From Murimonas intestini (GTDB lineage Bacteria > Bacillota > Clostridia > Lachnospirales > Lachnospiraceae), in assembly GCF_024622195.1 (NCBI RefSeq), contig NZ_JANKBI010000005.1, forward strand, positions 186,001 to 250,000: a DNA stretch of 64,000 bases, in the 5' to 3' direction. Position 1 is the first letter of the stretch. Each line of letters opens with the position of its first letter. Below, in pieces: positions 24,553 through 33,838 of this stretch. The notes below the pieces were generated by a model. It made no database searches. It was given only the letters and a program-made list of their open reading frames with translations, and was not told where the DNA came from. A program made the position numbers and the translations under genes.

Positions 24553-26359
24553 TTACACATAATACTGAGCCTGAGCGTTCCATAGTTTTGCGTATAAACT
24601 ATTTTCTGCTTTTATCAGCTCTTCATGACTTCCACTCTCTACAATTTTTCCTTCATCAAACACTAATATCTTATCACAAAATCTGCAGCTGGAAAGTCTG
24701 TGTGAAACAAATACTGCTGTCTTTTCTTTGACTATTTTTCTAAAGTCCTTATAAATCTCATATTCTGCCTGGGCATCCAGTGCGGCTGTTGGTTCATCTA
24801 ATATCAGGCACGGAGAATCTTTATATAACGCCCTTGCAATTGATAACTTTTGAGCTTCCCCCCCCTGAGATTTCAATTCCTTCGTCTGCATAATCCTGAT
24901 AAATAAATGTATTTAGCTTTTTAGGCATACTCTCAATTTTATTCCACATATTTAATTGTTCAAGAATATTTTTAATTTTAGTTGTATTGTACTCTTGATT
25001 TACTGCTATATTTTCGCCTATATCAAAAGAAAACATAGTAAAATCCTGGAATACGGCAGCAAACTGACTCCTATATCCATTTATTGAAAGTCCATTAATG
25101 TTATTGCCATTTACTAAAATTTCACCTTTAGCAGGCTGGTACATCCCAGTTAACACCTTAATAAAAGTAGACTTTCCAGAGCCATTTCTCCCTACCACCG
25201 CTATCTTATCACCCCGGTTTATAGTAACAGAAACACCTTTAAGAACATCACTGCTGCTTTCAGGATATTTAAAATAAATGTTACGGAGCTCAATCTCATT
25301 GGGATAATGTTTAAAATCATCTCCACCTGATTCTTCTAACATATTGAGAAGGATAAACGAATCATTAAGACGGAGATTCCACAATTTCAAAGTACTGCTC
25401 ACAAATGAAAGGCTGACCACCGACTCAACCAGACCAATAACGTTACCCGCATATGCAAGAAGAACACCTGGGTTTAAAATTCCCTCTGCCCCAAATATTC
25501 CTAAAAAAATAAAAGCAATGCCGCCTATTATTACAGATAAGATACTGCCTGCAATACCCGCAGCTTGTGTTAGCAGTATTTGTTTTTTTGAATTTGGAGC
25601 AAATTCAGTAAGCATATGTTCACCTTCATCATGAACTAATTTATCTATTGCAAATAACCTTACATCTTTTCCGCAATAATAATTTTGTACTACATCATCA
25701 TACAAAACCATAGTTATAGTGTTAAGATCCACAATTTTATCCATAACGTCAGGCAGCCTTTTGCTTACATATTCCTGGAGCTTTTTAATACCCATTACCG
25801 TTAAGAAGACAAGTATGCAAAGTATAATTGTTAAGCTTAAAAATTCCTTGAGGATATTTGAATTATACATCTCAATTCCTATCCCTGTAAAAATTATCAG
25901 CGCATATATAACTCTCACTATATTCGTGAACAATTTTTCTAACTCGCCCAGATAGTTCCCAAATGCGCCAAAATTTTCATCATTGTATTGTATACCTTGT
26001 AATGTCTTTTCAAATTCAGAGGTCTCTAACCACTTAAATTCAATAGAAAATGCTTTTTTTATTTTTAACTCACGGTATTTTTCGATCATAAAATTTTTAT
26101 GATTATCATTTATTTTCTTTAATAATACTGAAATTAATTTTAAAACCGCAAATATCCCCAGAATAAGACCTGTGCTAATCCACAATGACAGGTCATTAAT
26201 TTCCTTATATAAAAGGCTTATAATAAGGGAAGGCATTAATATTAACCAATAGGAAACCAGAGCATCTACCAAACATTTAAGTATTATCCATTTTATACCT
26301 TTTTTATCAATTTGTTGTGCAAGCTTAATTACCCTAAATCTATTATCATTCATTCTCAA
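24553..26359 (-). pseudogene. ABC exporter (fused permease/ATPase), frameshifted
   Basis: A half-size ABC exporter split into two frames. The 5' part (24821-26359) has a six-helix membrane domain, Walker A GRNGSGKST and the Q-loop region, then reads ISGGGSSK and stops. The 3' part (24553-24891) resumes with GGEAQKLSIARAL, Walker B LILDEPTAALD and the H-loop SHRLSS. Eight G on the minus strand (24858-24865) cause it: with seven, the frame reads ISGGEAQKLS and gives one protein of 601 residues. Whether this is a real mutation, a slippage switch or a base-call error cannot be told here. It pairs with the adjacent exporter gene. Confidence 0.88.
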
Positions 26360-26389
26360 TAGGCCCCTTTTTATAATATTGACTTTGCT

Positions 26390-28141
26390 TCATATACATT
26401 TGAGAATAAATCCCATTTTTTTCAGAAGCTCATCATGGGTGCCCTCCTCTGCAATCCTGCCTTTATCAAGTAAAAGAATCCTGTCACAGAAACTAGTACT
26501 TGCAAGCCTATGCGAAATAAAAAGTGTGGTTTTATCCTTAGAAACTTCATTGTAATTCTTATACAGTCCACTTTCTGCAATAGGGTCCAGTGCAGCTGTT
26601 GGCTCATCTAATATTAAAATACCTGCTCTTTTATATAATGCTCTGGCAAACGCCAATTTCTGTTTTTCGCCTCCAGACAATTCAATTCCGCCTTTATGTA
26701 CCCTTTTATCAATAAAAACATCTAAATCCGGGAATTTATCCAATATCTGTGCCTTTTCTAAACATTCTTTTATCCTCTGAGAATTATTATCTTTATCTCC
26801 TGCAATAACGTTTTTTCTTACAGAATATGGAACGAAAACTAAATCTTGAAAGATGGCAGAAATTCTTCTATAAATCTCCCCCTTTTTCATCTCCATAATA
26901 TCCTGGTCATCTAATAAAATTTTACCTTTGGTAACTGGATAAAAACCACATAATAATTTTATCAATGTCGTTTTTCCTGCACCGTTCCTGCCAACTATAG
27001 CAATGTTCTCTCCAGATTTAATAGTAAAGTTAACATCTGAAAGAATTTCCTTAGAACTACCTGGATATTGAAAGCATACATGTCTAAACTCTATCTTTAC
27101 CGGAGCATCAAAAACTTCATCACAATCCGTTTCCTCTTCTCTAATATCCATAAATTTTCGAATTTCTGTTATATCTTTATCTGCATATTGTAGCTGATTT
27201 ATGGAACGTATTAACTTTCCCACACAATCTGAAAGCTGCATTGTGGCTATAAGATAAACCAATAAATCTGCAGTTTGAATACTTCCGGAGATACACCCGG
27301 CAACAATCCACAGTATCACAACTGCATTTTGACATACCTCAATTCCAGAAACACCCATATCCCTAAGAAAATTTGTTTTAGTCTTTTCATTATCTGAATT
27401 GATTTTTTGTTGGATTACAGATGCTAGTTTCATTTCCAGCCACCTCTTGCAGCCATAAGTCCTTATATCCTTACCAGCGCTGCTTCGCATTAATTTTCTT
27501 TGAAAGTAGCCAAGTTTCTTATCAATTCCTGCTGCATCCATTCGAATACTAAATTCTTTATTCAATGCCCATTGTTCTATTTTCCCTCCAATGCAGGCAC
27601 TTACAGCTACTATAATAACAAGTAAATAATTTAACTCCCCCAGAATAATACCAAAGAATATTAAGCCAACAACACTGGCCGCCACTTCGTAAATACCATT
27701 ATACATGGCATTTACTTCTATCCTTGGATTTGAAGTGCCCAGTAAATCAGTAACTTTTTCTAATTCTATCTGATTCTTAGAATCCTCTGCTTTATCATAA
27801 CTACATCGTAAAAATACCTCTTCTGCTGCAAATAATTGCCGTATTCTATTCATTTCCTGGTGATGTAAAAAACCTATTTCGGAAACATGTTTTAAAATCA
27901 CCATGGTAATCCAAACAATCATGAAAAAGCTTAAGATTTGTATAATCTTAATAACTTCCCAATGCTCTATAGCCCCCTGAACGACATACTTTTGAAGCAT
28001 CATACTACAAATTGGTATACCAACAAAAGCCAAGACACTTAGTATACCCCAACTATAATATCCCTTATTGTATTCCCACAAATTTTTTAATACATATTCT
28101 ATGTTAGTAAAAAATGAATATTTATTTTTGTTGTTAGACAT
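26390..28141 (-). CDS. ABC exporter, fused permease and ATPase
   Basis: A 583-residue half-transporter with an N-terminal membrane domain (about 1-330) and C-terminal ATPase. Walker A is GRNGAGKTT, the signature is LSGGEKQKLAFARAL, Walker B is LILDEPTAALD and the switch is SHRLAS. It is 30 bp upstream of the frameshifted partner; such pairs form heterodimers that export peptides or small molecules. Position beside an agrB remnant and a LytTR regulator suggests peptide export. Codon use is more AT-rich than the flanking ribosomal and housekeeping genes. Confidence 0.92.
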   Translation of the reverse strand: MSNNKNKYSFFTNIEYVLKNLWEYNKGYYSWGILSVLAFVGIPICSMMLQKYVVQGAIEHWEVIKIIQILSFFMIVWITMVILKHVSEIGFLHHQEMNRIRQLFAAEEVFLRCSYDKAEDSKNQIELEKVTDLLGTSNPRIEVNAMYNGIYEVAASVVGLIFFGIILGELNYLLVIIVAVSACIGGKIEQWALNKEFSIRMDAAGIDKKLGYFQRKLMRSSAGKDIRTYGCKRWLEMKLASVIQQKINSDNEKTKTNFLRDMGVSGIEVCQNAVVILWIVAGCISGSIQTADLLVYLIATMQLSDCVGKLIRSINQLQYADKDITEIRKFMDIREEETDCDEVFDAPVKIEFRHVCFQYPGSSKEILSDVNFTIKSGENIAIVGRNGAGKTTLIKLLCGFYPVTKGKILLDDQDIMEMKKGEIYRRISAIFQDLVFVPYSVRKNVIAGDKDNNSQRIKECLEKAQILDKFPDLDVFIDKRVHKGGIELSGGEKQKLAFARALYKRAGILILDEPTAALDPIAESGLYKNYNEVSKDKTTLFISHRLASTSFCDRILLLDKGRIAEEGTHDELLKKMGFILKCI

Positions 28142-28274
28142 AGTCTCTCCTAATATTACTTTTCTTCAATTGTTTTAATTAAATTATAACTAATCCACTA
28201 TCTGCAAAAATTTTCAATACCTGCGGACAAAGCATAAACTTGCATATATATTTTGCTTGAACTGCATACCCTCT

Positions 28275-28486
28275 TCAGGGCATCGGCGTGGAACCTGCTT
28301 GCCGGTAATAGTACTCTTCTACGTCCTCTAATTCATATGAAAAATTGCTCATATCATATTTTTTAGCTTCCCATATATTACTTGTGAAATAAATTTATGC
28401 CAATATTCCCCCATGTCAGCACAAACTGTACCATAAATCTTATCTTTACCATTTTCAAATTCTTCGTATTTAATTTTATATAAGTT
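28275..28486 (-). pseudogene. Decayed remnant of an unrecognised gene
   Basis: No intact frame exists, but two adjacent frames read protein-like sequence. One gives LYKIKYEEFENGKDKIYG followed by TVCADMGEYWHK; another gives WEAKKYDMSNFSYELED and ends YYYRQAGSTPMP. Joining them needs a shift near 28390. The remnant runs directly on from the agrB fragment in another frame. The family is not recognised. The rest of 28142-28275 shows nothing else. Confidence 0.45.
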
Positions 28487-28757
28487 GTCCTTCAGTTGCA
28501 TAACTTGGATCAATAGAAACCATGCTTACTGGACGATATTCTCCAGTAAATGAACGGAGTGTCAGAAATACCACTCCAAAAACGAAACTGTATAAAACAT
28601 TACCGCAGACTGCACCCACTATCAAAATCATTGTCCATCCCACTATAGTGGAGATAATAACTTCCATCCCGTAACATACAATATCTTTTTCTCTTATTCC
28701 CGCATAACTTCTGCGTATCAAAAAAGCAGTTATACTTTCCGCAAGTTTTGTAATCAT
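28476..28757 (-). pseudogene. Truncated agrB (accessory gene regulator B)
   Basis: 93 residues similar to the N-terminal half of AgrB, the membrane peptidase that matures cyclic autoinducing peptides (full length about 190-200). It has MITKLAESITAFLIRR, two membrane helices and LRSFTGEYRP. In intact family members that last region reads LRRFAGGYHA, with the catalytic His; here the His position is Arg and the sequence then diverges (VSMVSIDPSY) into unrelated remnant. The catalytic Cys and later helices are missing. Preceded by LytTR-like repeats and a TATACT box. Non-functional as seen. Confidence 0.7.
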
Positions 28758-28814
28758 TTCTATACCTCTTGCTATTAGTATAACTGCTTTATTATTTTAT
28801 TCAACTATTGTTGC

Positions 28815-28866
28815 ATAACTTGCAGATTTCCGGCATAACTTGCAGACTATCAATACAACTTACAGG
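28815..28866 (-). promoter_or_regulatory. Three direct repeats, LytTR-type operator before agrB
   Basis: The minus strand has CTGCAAGTTAT at 28815-28825 and 28835-28845, and the variant CTGTAAGTTGT at 28855-28865: three copies at exact 20-bp intervals. LytTR/AgrA regulators bind tandem 9-bp direct repeats containing GTT, spaced about two turns. A TATACT box follows downstream with no -35 element at the right distance, as expected for an activator-dependent promoter. A truncated LytTR regulator gene lies 900 bp away. Confidence 0.65.
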
Positions 28867-28872
28867 TATTAT

Positions 28873-28906
28873 TTGCCTGAATAAAATTTACACTGACACA
28901 AAACCT
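28873..28906. repeat. Imperfect direct repeat, copy A
   Basis: It starts TTGCCTGAATAAAA and runs to ACAAAACCT. It matches 29725-29759 with a few differences and one added base. The two copies bracket the Uma2 gene. Confidence 0.6.
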
Positions 28907-29091
28907 TGTGAGGGCTTTCGGTTCTGCCGGTCGTTTTCTTTTTGTATTTACACCAATAGATTTTTGATATATACTATTGACAAAATAGAGAAATAGAACC
29001 CTCATTTTGCCTTCTCTTACCGCAAACCGTGAAGAAGGCGTAACCAGGCAAAGCTTCTAATCAATAATCTACCATGAAAGCAGGTGTTACT

Positions 29092-29640
29092 ATGCCAATA
29101 CCTCAAAAACAGATTTACACAGAATCCGACTACTATGCTCTTCCGGAAGATGTCCGTGCCGAACTTATTGACGGTCAAATCTATTACCAGGCAGCCCCCA
29201 GCCGGGTACATCAAGAAATCTTAAACGCAGTAAACAACATGATTTATAATTACCTAAAATCAAAAGGTGGCTCCTGTAAAGTTTATCCAGCCCCATTCGC
29301 TGTTAAATTGTACGAGGACAGGAAAACTATTGTTGAACCAGATATAAGCGTTATATGCGACTATGGCAAACTTACAGACAAAGGATGCACAGGTGCACCT
29401 GATTGGATTATCGAGGTTGTCTCCCCTGGCAATTCCAGCCATGACTATATACGCAAACTCAACTTATACGCTGATGCAGGTGTCCGGGAATATTGGATTG
29501 TAAACCCGATGAAACAGACTATCTTTGTATATCATCTGGAAGAGACCAAATTTGAGGCAGCCGCCTACACCTTCCAGGACAAAATAAAAGTCAATATCTA
29601 TGAAGATTTATGGATTGACTTCCAGGAGATCACCCTGTAA
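29092..29640 (+). CDS. Uma2 family (DUF820) PD-(D/E)xK nuclease-fold protein
   Basis: A 182-residue protein of the Uma2 family, fold of type II restriction enzymes. Motif residues are seen in EPDISVI, WIIEVVSPGNSSHD and KLNLYADAGVREYWIVNP. The ATG at 29092 has AGGTG before it; an ATG six codons upstream does not. Uma2 proteins are abundant in cyanobacteria and scattered in Firmicutes, and their function is not established. It is the only plus-strand gene in an otherwise minus-strand, decaying locus, and imperfect direct repeats flank it. The 28997-29091 stretch holds no other gene. Confidence 0.85.
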   Translation: MPIPQKQIYTESDYYALPEDVRAELIDGQIYYQAAPSRVHQEILNAVNNMIYNYLKSKGGSCKVYPAPFAVKLYEDRKTIVEPDISVICDYGKLTDKGCTGAPDWIIEVVSPGNSSHDYIRKLNLYADAGVREYWIVNPMKQTIFVYHLEETKFEAAAYTFQDKIKVNIYEDLWIDFQEITL

Positions 29641-29724
29641 TGTTTATCGACCTTCCGGCAGCAGGCAGTTATTCTCCTGCTGCTTTTCTTTGCTCTGCCC
29701 CTTTCGTCCAGTGCTATGTGTCAC

Positions 29725-29759
29725 TTGCCTGAATAAAAAATCACACTAACACAGAACCT
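29725..29759. repeat. Imperfect direct repeat, copy B
   Basis: It starts TTGCCTGAATAAAA and runs to ACAGAACCT. It overlaps the last codons of the truncated LytTR regulator gene, so the break in that gene coincides with this repeat. Confidence 0.6.
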
Positions 29760-30283
29760 CTTCTAAGCAGCAGTTTGTGTCCCTGGCTCTCCATGTAAAG
29801 AATATCATTTAACAAAAGATATTCTGCCTTCCTCTCCCCCAACTCTTCCTTCCAGCCAATAATAGTTTCCTTCCTTTTCTTATACTCTGCCAGGTATCTG
29901 TTTAAAACTATATCCAGCCTTTCTACCAAATTTTCCTTCGCTACAAAGTCAAACGGCCTGTATTCAAAACTGTCAAATACAAACTGAGTATGACCAGTAA
30001 CAAACACTATTTCCACATCTATGTCTTTTTCCATAATCTCTCTTGCTGCTCGAAACCCATTGATACCGGGCATCTCTATATCCAAAAATATCAGTTCCAC
30101 ATTTTTGATACAGCTCAGAAGCGATGCCCCATCCTTAAATTTATATATGTCTGCTGTACTGCCTGCAGCATCCAGTGTTTGTTCTACGGCACTCTCCAGC
30201 TGCTCAATAAATTCTTCATCATCGTCACAGACAGCTATGGAAATTCTGTCAAACTCTTCTTTTCCCTTTTCTATCCTTTCCAT
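29741..30283 (-). pseudogene. LytTR response regulator, C-terminally truncated
   Basis: 180 residues: a complete receiver domain (acidic DDD near 18-20, phosphoacceptor in IFLDIEMPG, FVTGHTQF, Lys in VAKENL) followed by only about the first 35 residues of a LytTR DNA-binding domain (LLNDILYMESQGHKLLLRRG). A full LytTR domain is about 95 residues, so most of it is lost at the direct repeat. AgrA-like regulators of this family control agr loci. It lies 4 bp after a small membrane-protein gene. DNA binding is unlikely in this form. Confidence 0.8.
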
Positions 30284-30287
30284 AAAC

Positions 30288-30614
30288 TCATCCCCTGTTT
30301 AATGCTATTAATTGATAGACAACAAAAGCAAAAAACAAAATACATTCAATTGACAATATCCTGTCCAGGTGTATTTTATTCTTATGTTCTATCCACTTTT
30401 CTTTAAATGATTTATCGCTGATTCTCTTAAAAACATATAGCAAAAGGCTCAACGCTGCTGATATTATCACCGGATAAATGAACCAGTTGGCAGATAACAA
30501 TTTCTCTGGCGGCAAGTAATATGTAACCCCATTAATCACAAACCCAACAGTAACGCTTGCTAACAATAATAGTGAAATAAGCCAACAGAATATTTTATTT
30601 GTCTTTGTCTTCAT
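30288..30614 (-). CDS. Small membrane protein upstream of the LytTR regulator
   Basis: 108 residues from the ATG eight bases after GGGAGG; an ATG two codons upstream is also possible. Three hydrophobic segments are visible: about residues 7-29, 41-60 and 86-105. The loops are basic. The family is not recognised. Tight spacing with the LytTR regulator gene indicates one transcription unit, perhaps the first gene of the old signalling operon. Confidence 0.65.
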   Translation of the reverse strand: MKTKTNKIFCWLISLLLLASVTVGFVINGVTYYLPPEKLLSANWFIYPVIISAALSLLLYVFKRISDKSFKEKWIEHKNKIHLDRILSIECILFFAFVVYQLIALNRG

Positions 30615-30766
30615 TTTCATAACCTCCCAAATAAGATTCTTATTTATCACTGCTGATTATTCTATATATTTATAATAACACATTTTTAAGTTATCACGCA
30701 ATCCTGTCACAAAATAATATTTTTCTGTCATTTATGTCTTATCGTGCTAAACCCGGACAACAATGA

Positions 30767-30795
30767 TTGACCTTCCTTCATAATTCTCCTATAAT
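30767..30795 (+). promoter_or_regulatory. Promoter of the cytidylate kinase-like gene
   Basis: TTGACC (30767-30772) and TATAAT (30790-30795) on the plus strand with a 17-bp spacer. A leader of about 100 bases follows to the ATG at 30906. Confidence 0.8.
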
Positions 30796-30905
30796 ATAAG
30801 TAGGAAGCAAAAAACTAATAATCATGTGCCTGATGTATGCTGCAGGGTGTCTGCCCCTTGCGGAGGGTCTCATGGCTGTATATCATTTTTAAGGGAGGGA
30901 ATTTT

Positions 30906-31496
30906 ATGAAAGTAAACCGAATCATCACTATCTCCAGAACATATGGAAGCGGCGGCCGTGAAATCGGCGAGAAACTGGCGAAAGAACTGGATATTCCTTT
31001 TTATGACAAAAATCTGCTGCATTTAATGTCTGAGAAGACCGGCATCAGCGAGGAAGGGCTTATGAATGCTGATGAAAAGCTCCTGAACCGATTTACTGAT
31101 CCTTATGATATTTCCAAAGGAGCAGACTACAGTACCAGCATGTACCTGTTCAAAGTTGAAAGCAAGCTCATAGTGGAGCTTGCTGATAAAGGACCCTGTG
31201 TTATCGTAGGAAGACTGGCGGACTGGATCTTAAAAGACAGGGTAGATGTACTCAAGGTATTTATCACTGCCCCTGAGGCTGACAGGATCAACAGGATCAT
31301 GAAGTATGAAAATGTGTCCGCTGAACAGGCTGAGAAATTAATGAAGCAGGTAGATAAACTCCGTAACCACTACTACTCTTATTTCACAGATAAGAAATGG
31401 CAGGACCCTAAATACAAGGATATAATCCTGAACAGTTCCCTGCTGGGCATTGACGGGACTGTGGCAGTCCTGAAATCAATGTTTGCCTTTGCATGA
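30906..31496 (+). CDS. Cytidylate kinase-like protein
   Basis: A 196-residue P-loop kinase. It starts MKVNRIITISRTYGSGGREIG, where GSGGREIG is the nucleotide-binding loop of the Cmk-like family; IVGRLADWIL and RINRIMKYENVSAEQA follow. The ATG behind GGGAGGG is used; the longer frame has no ribosome-binding site. This family is shorter and distinct from canonical Cmk, and its substrate is not proven. It is monocistronic, with its own promoter and terminator. Confidence 0.85.
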   Translation: MKVNRIITISRTYGSGGREIGEKLAKELDIPFYDKNLLHLMSEKTGISEEGLMNADEKLLNRFTDPYDISKGADYSTSMYLFKVESKLIVELADKGPCVIVGRLADWILKDRVDVLKVFITAPEADRINRIMKYENVSAEQAEKLMKQVDKLRNHYYSYFTDKKWQDPKYKDIILNSSLLGIDGTVAVLKSMFAFA

Positions 31497-31525
31497 TACC
31501 TCTCTCTCTAATCTAAAAGCAGCGC

Positions 31526-31563
31526 AGCCGCCGCACCAGAGCTTAGCTTCTGATGCGGCGGCT
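31526..31563 (+). terminator. Terminator of the cytidylate kinase-like gene
   Basis: AGCCGCCGCA (31526-31535) pairs perfectly with TGCGGCGGCT (31554-31563), with an inner AG/CT pairing. The following GTCTTC is T-poor. It lies 30 bp after the stop. Confidence 0.7.
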
Positions 31564-31591
31564 GTCTTCACATTAACAGTAACTGTTAACC

Positions 31592-31918
31592 CTATTTTTT
31601 CTTTTTTTCGATCTTGACTGACGATACGACTGCATAAATGACAGTAACAAGCCCAATTATCAGTACTGCATAAAACAGCCAGCCACAATCTGTGAGCACT
31701 TCTATGCCATTTAATAAAAAAATGATTCCAATTAATAGAAATACTAATGCAGACTGACGGTAATGTGGTTTTTTATCCATATTTTCCCGATCCTGCTTTG
31801 ACGCATACAGATAGGCATTATTTAACAAATAACCTTTTTCCCGAAAATACATAAAGCTTGCCGTAAAGGCAGCTGCCGATACTAAAAACAGAATAACAGC
31901 AACAACTATCTCCGCCAT
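31592..31918 (-). CDS. Small membrane protein, DUF3784-like
   Basis: 108 residues with three hydrophobic segments (about 3-24, 57-72 and 79-98) and a loop YASKQDRENMDKKPHYR. This loop and layout resemble DUF3784 proteins of Firmicutes. It ends in a lysine cluster. It lies 27 bp after recQ and is probably the last gene of that operon. Function unknown. Confidence 0.65.
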   Translation of the reverse strand: MAEIVVAVILFLVSAAAFTASFMYFREKGYLLNNAYLYASKQDRENMDKKPHYRQSALVFLLIGIIFLLNGIEVLTDCGWLFYAVLIIGLVTVIYAVVSSVKIEKKKK

Positions 31919-31945
31919 ATTTACCTTTCATCTCCTCATATTCAG

Positions 31946-33820
31946 TCAGCCCCCAGGAGAGCCTCCTTTGATGGCTTCCAGAAAACTATCCCCGTATTTG
32001 TCACATTTAAAAGCTCCCACTCCCGGCACGGACAGCATCTCTTCCTTATTTTTAGGAAGCACCCTGCACATATGTGTCAGAGTCTTGTCAGAAAATACAA
32101 CATAGGGCGGTACTTTCTCCCGCTTTGCGATCTCCATCCGCAGCTTTCTGAGTTCCTCAAACAGATTTCTGTCAACATCAGCCAGAGAGACGTCTGTTTT
32201 ATTTTTAGCAGGCTTTTTCTGCTTCATTTCCAGCTCCCGCTCTTTTGCCACCTTCATAGTGACCTTCTGTCCGCCTTCCAGCACTTCACCGGATAGCTCC
32301 GTCAGCTTTAATACCGGGTATTCATCCCCCTCCAGCTCCAGATATCCGTGCATGGTGAGGTAATTCATGATCTGTCTCAGCTTAAAGACCGGGATATCCT
32401 TTGCGCGTCCATGGCAGGGGTTCTGACCCATCCTGCATTTTGTGATTTTCGCAGCTGTACTCCCGTGAACCGTGTCAACGATCATAGTCATCCCAAATCT
32501 CTCATGGCTGGACTTTACACACTCTATCAGGGTTTTGGCCGCTTCAGTCACATCCTGCTCTTCAAACTGCGTCAGGCAGTTGGAACAGTTTCCGCAGTAA
32601 TTTGCGCCGTACTCTCCAAAATACCTGAGGATATAATCACGCAGGCATTCATTTGTAAAACAGTAGAAGGTCATCTTCTTCAGACGCTCCTTCTCCCGCT
32701 CTTTGATAAGGGCGGCTGACTCATCATCCAGGGCTTCGTTATCCTGTCCCCTGTCTATAAAGAACTGGTTTGTGACCACATCCTGTCCCCCATAGAGAAG
32801 GATACATTCTGAGGGCAACCCGTCCCTGCCGGCCCTGCCCGCTTCCTGGTAATAGCTCTCTATATTCTTAGGCATATTGTAGTGGATGACATAGCGGACA
32901 TTTGATTTGTCGATCCCCATTCCAAAGGCATTCGTAGCCACCATGACCTGTCTCCTGTCATAGATAAAGTCATCCTGGTTCGCTTTCCTCTCATTGTCCG
33001 TAAGCCCGGCATGGTACCTGGTAGCGCTTATGCCTGCGCGTATCAATCTGTCACATACCTCTTCCACCAGCTTCCTTGTCAGGCAGTAGATGATACCGCA
33101 CTGATCCCTGTGAGATCTCACATATTCTTCCGTAACTCCGTATTTATCCTGGGGATGGCGTACTATAAATGTGAGATTCTGCCTGTCAAAGCCTGTGGTA
33201 AGCTGCGTGGGCTCCCTCAGCCTGAGAAGGGCCATGATATCATCTCTGACTGCTGCCGTCGCTGTGGCTGTAAAGGCACTGATCACAGGACGATTTGGGA
33301 GCTGTTCAATAAAATCCGTGATCTTTAAATAGCTGGGTCTGAAATCCTGCCCCCACTGCGAAATACAATGCGCTTCATCCACGCTCACCATAGAGATATC
33401 CGCTCCCCTGGCAAATTCCAGAAATTCTTCTGTGAGCAGCCTCTCCGGCGCCACATAAATGATCTTATACCTGCCCTGCCTGGCCAGTTCCAGCGCTTTT
33501 CTGTACTGGCCCTGAGTGAGTGAACTGTTCAAAAATGCCGCATGTACTCCGGCCAGGTTCAATGCCCCTACCTGATCCTTCATCAGTGAGATCAGCGGTG
33601 AGATCACAAGAGTCAGCCCGGGCAGCAGAAGAGCCGGTACCTGATAGCACAAGGACTTGCCTGCCCCTGTAGGCATGATCCCCAGCGTGTCTCTTCCCTG
33701 AAGCAGGCTGTCGATCAATATCTCCTGGCCTTCCCTGAACTCATCATAACCGAAATACTGTTTTAAAACTTCATATTTATCCATATTTACTTTTGGCTCT
33801 CTCCAATTCAAAAACGCCAT
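31946..33820 (-). CDS. recQ: ATP-dependent DNA helicase RecQ
   Basis: A 3'-5' DNA helicase of up to 624 residues. Walker A is TGAGKS at 51-56, then VDEAHCISQWGQDFRP, the second RecA domain (motif VI QEAGRAGRDG), the RQC zinc site with four Cys (CLRD..., YCGNCSNC) and a C-terminal HRDC domain (about 545-615). The start could also be the ATG 12 codons in (MDKYEVLKQYFGYDEF), which matches the usual RecQ N-terminus. It lies 18 bp downstream of a glycosyltransferase gene. Confidence 0.95.
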   Translation of the reverse strand: MAFLNWREPKVNMDKYEVLKQYFGYDEFREGQEILIDSLLQGRDTLGIMPTGAGKSLCYQVPALLLPGLTLVISPLISLMKDQVGALNLAGVHAAFLNSSLTQGQYRKALELARQGRYKIIYVAPERLLTEEFLEFARGADISMVSVDEAHCISQWGQDFRPSYLKITDFIEQLPNRPVISAFTATATAAVRDDIMALLRLREPTQLTTGFDRQNLTFIVRHPQDKYGVTEEYVRSHRDQCGIIYCLTRKLVEEVCDRLIRAGISATRYHAGLTDNERKANQDDFIYDRRQVMVATNAFGMGIDKSNVRYVIHYNMPKNIESYYQEAGRAGRDGLPSECILLYGGQDVVTNQFFIDRGQDNEALDDESAALIKEREKERLKKMTFYCFTNECLRDYILRYFGEYGANYCGNCSNCLTQFEEQDVTEAAKTLIECVKSSHERFGMTMIVDTVHGSTAAKITKCRMGQNPCHGRAKDIPVFKLRQIMNYLTMHGYLELEGDEYPVLKLTELSGEVLEGGQKVTMKVAKERELEMKQKKPAKNKTDVSLADVDRNLFEELRKLRMEIAKREKVPPYVVFSDKTLTHMCRVLPKNKEEMLSVPGVGAFKCDKYGDSFLEAIKGGSPGG

Positions 33821-33838
33821 GGCGTTCCTGCTGCGTAT

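Noticed and set aside
28145..28275. A short agrD-like peptide gene next to agrB
   Set aside because: Short frames here (for example MQFKQNIYASLCFVRRY) lack the Cys/Ser-containing core and Pro-rich tail of AgrD peptides and have no ribosome-binding site.
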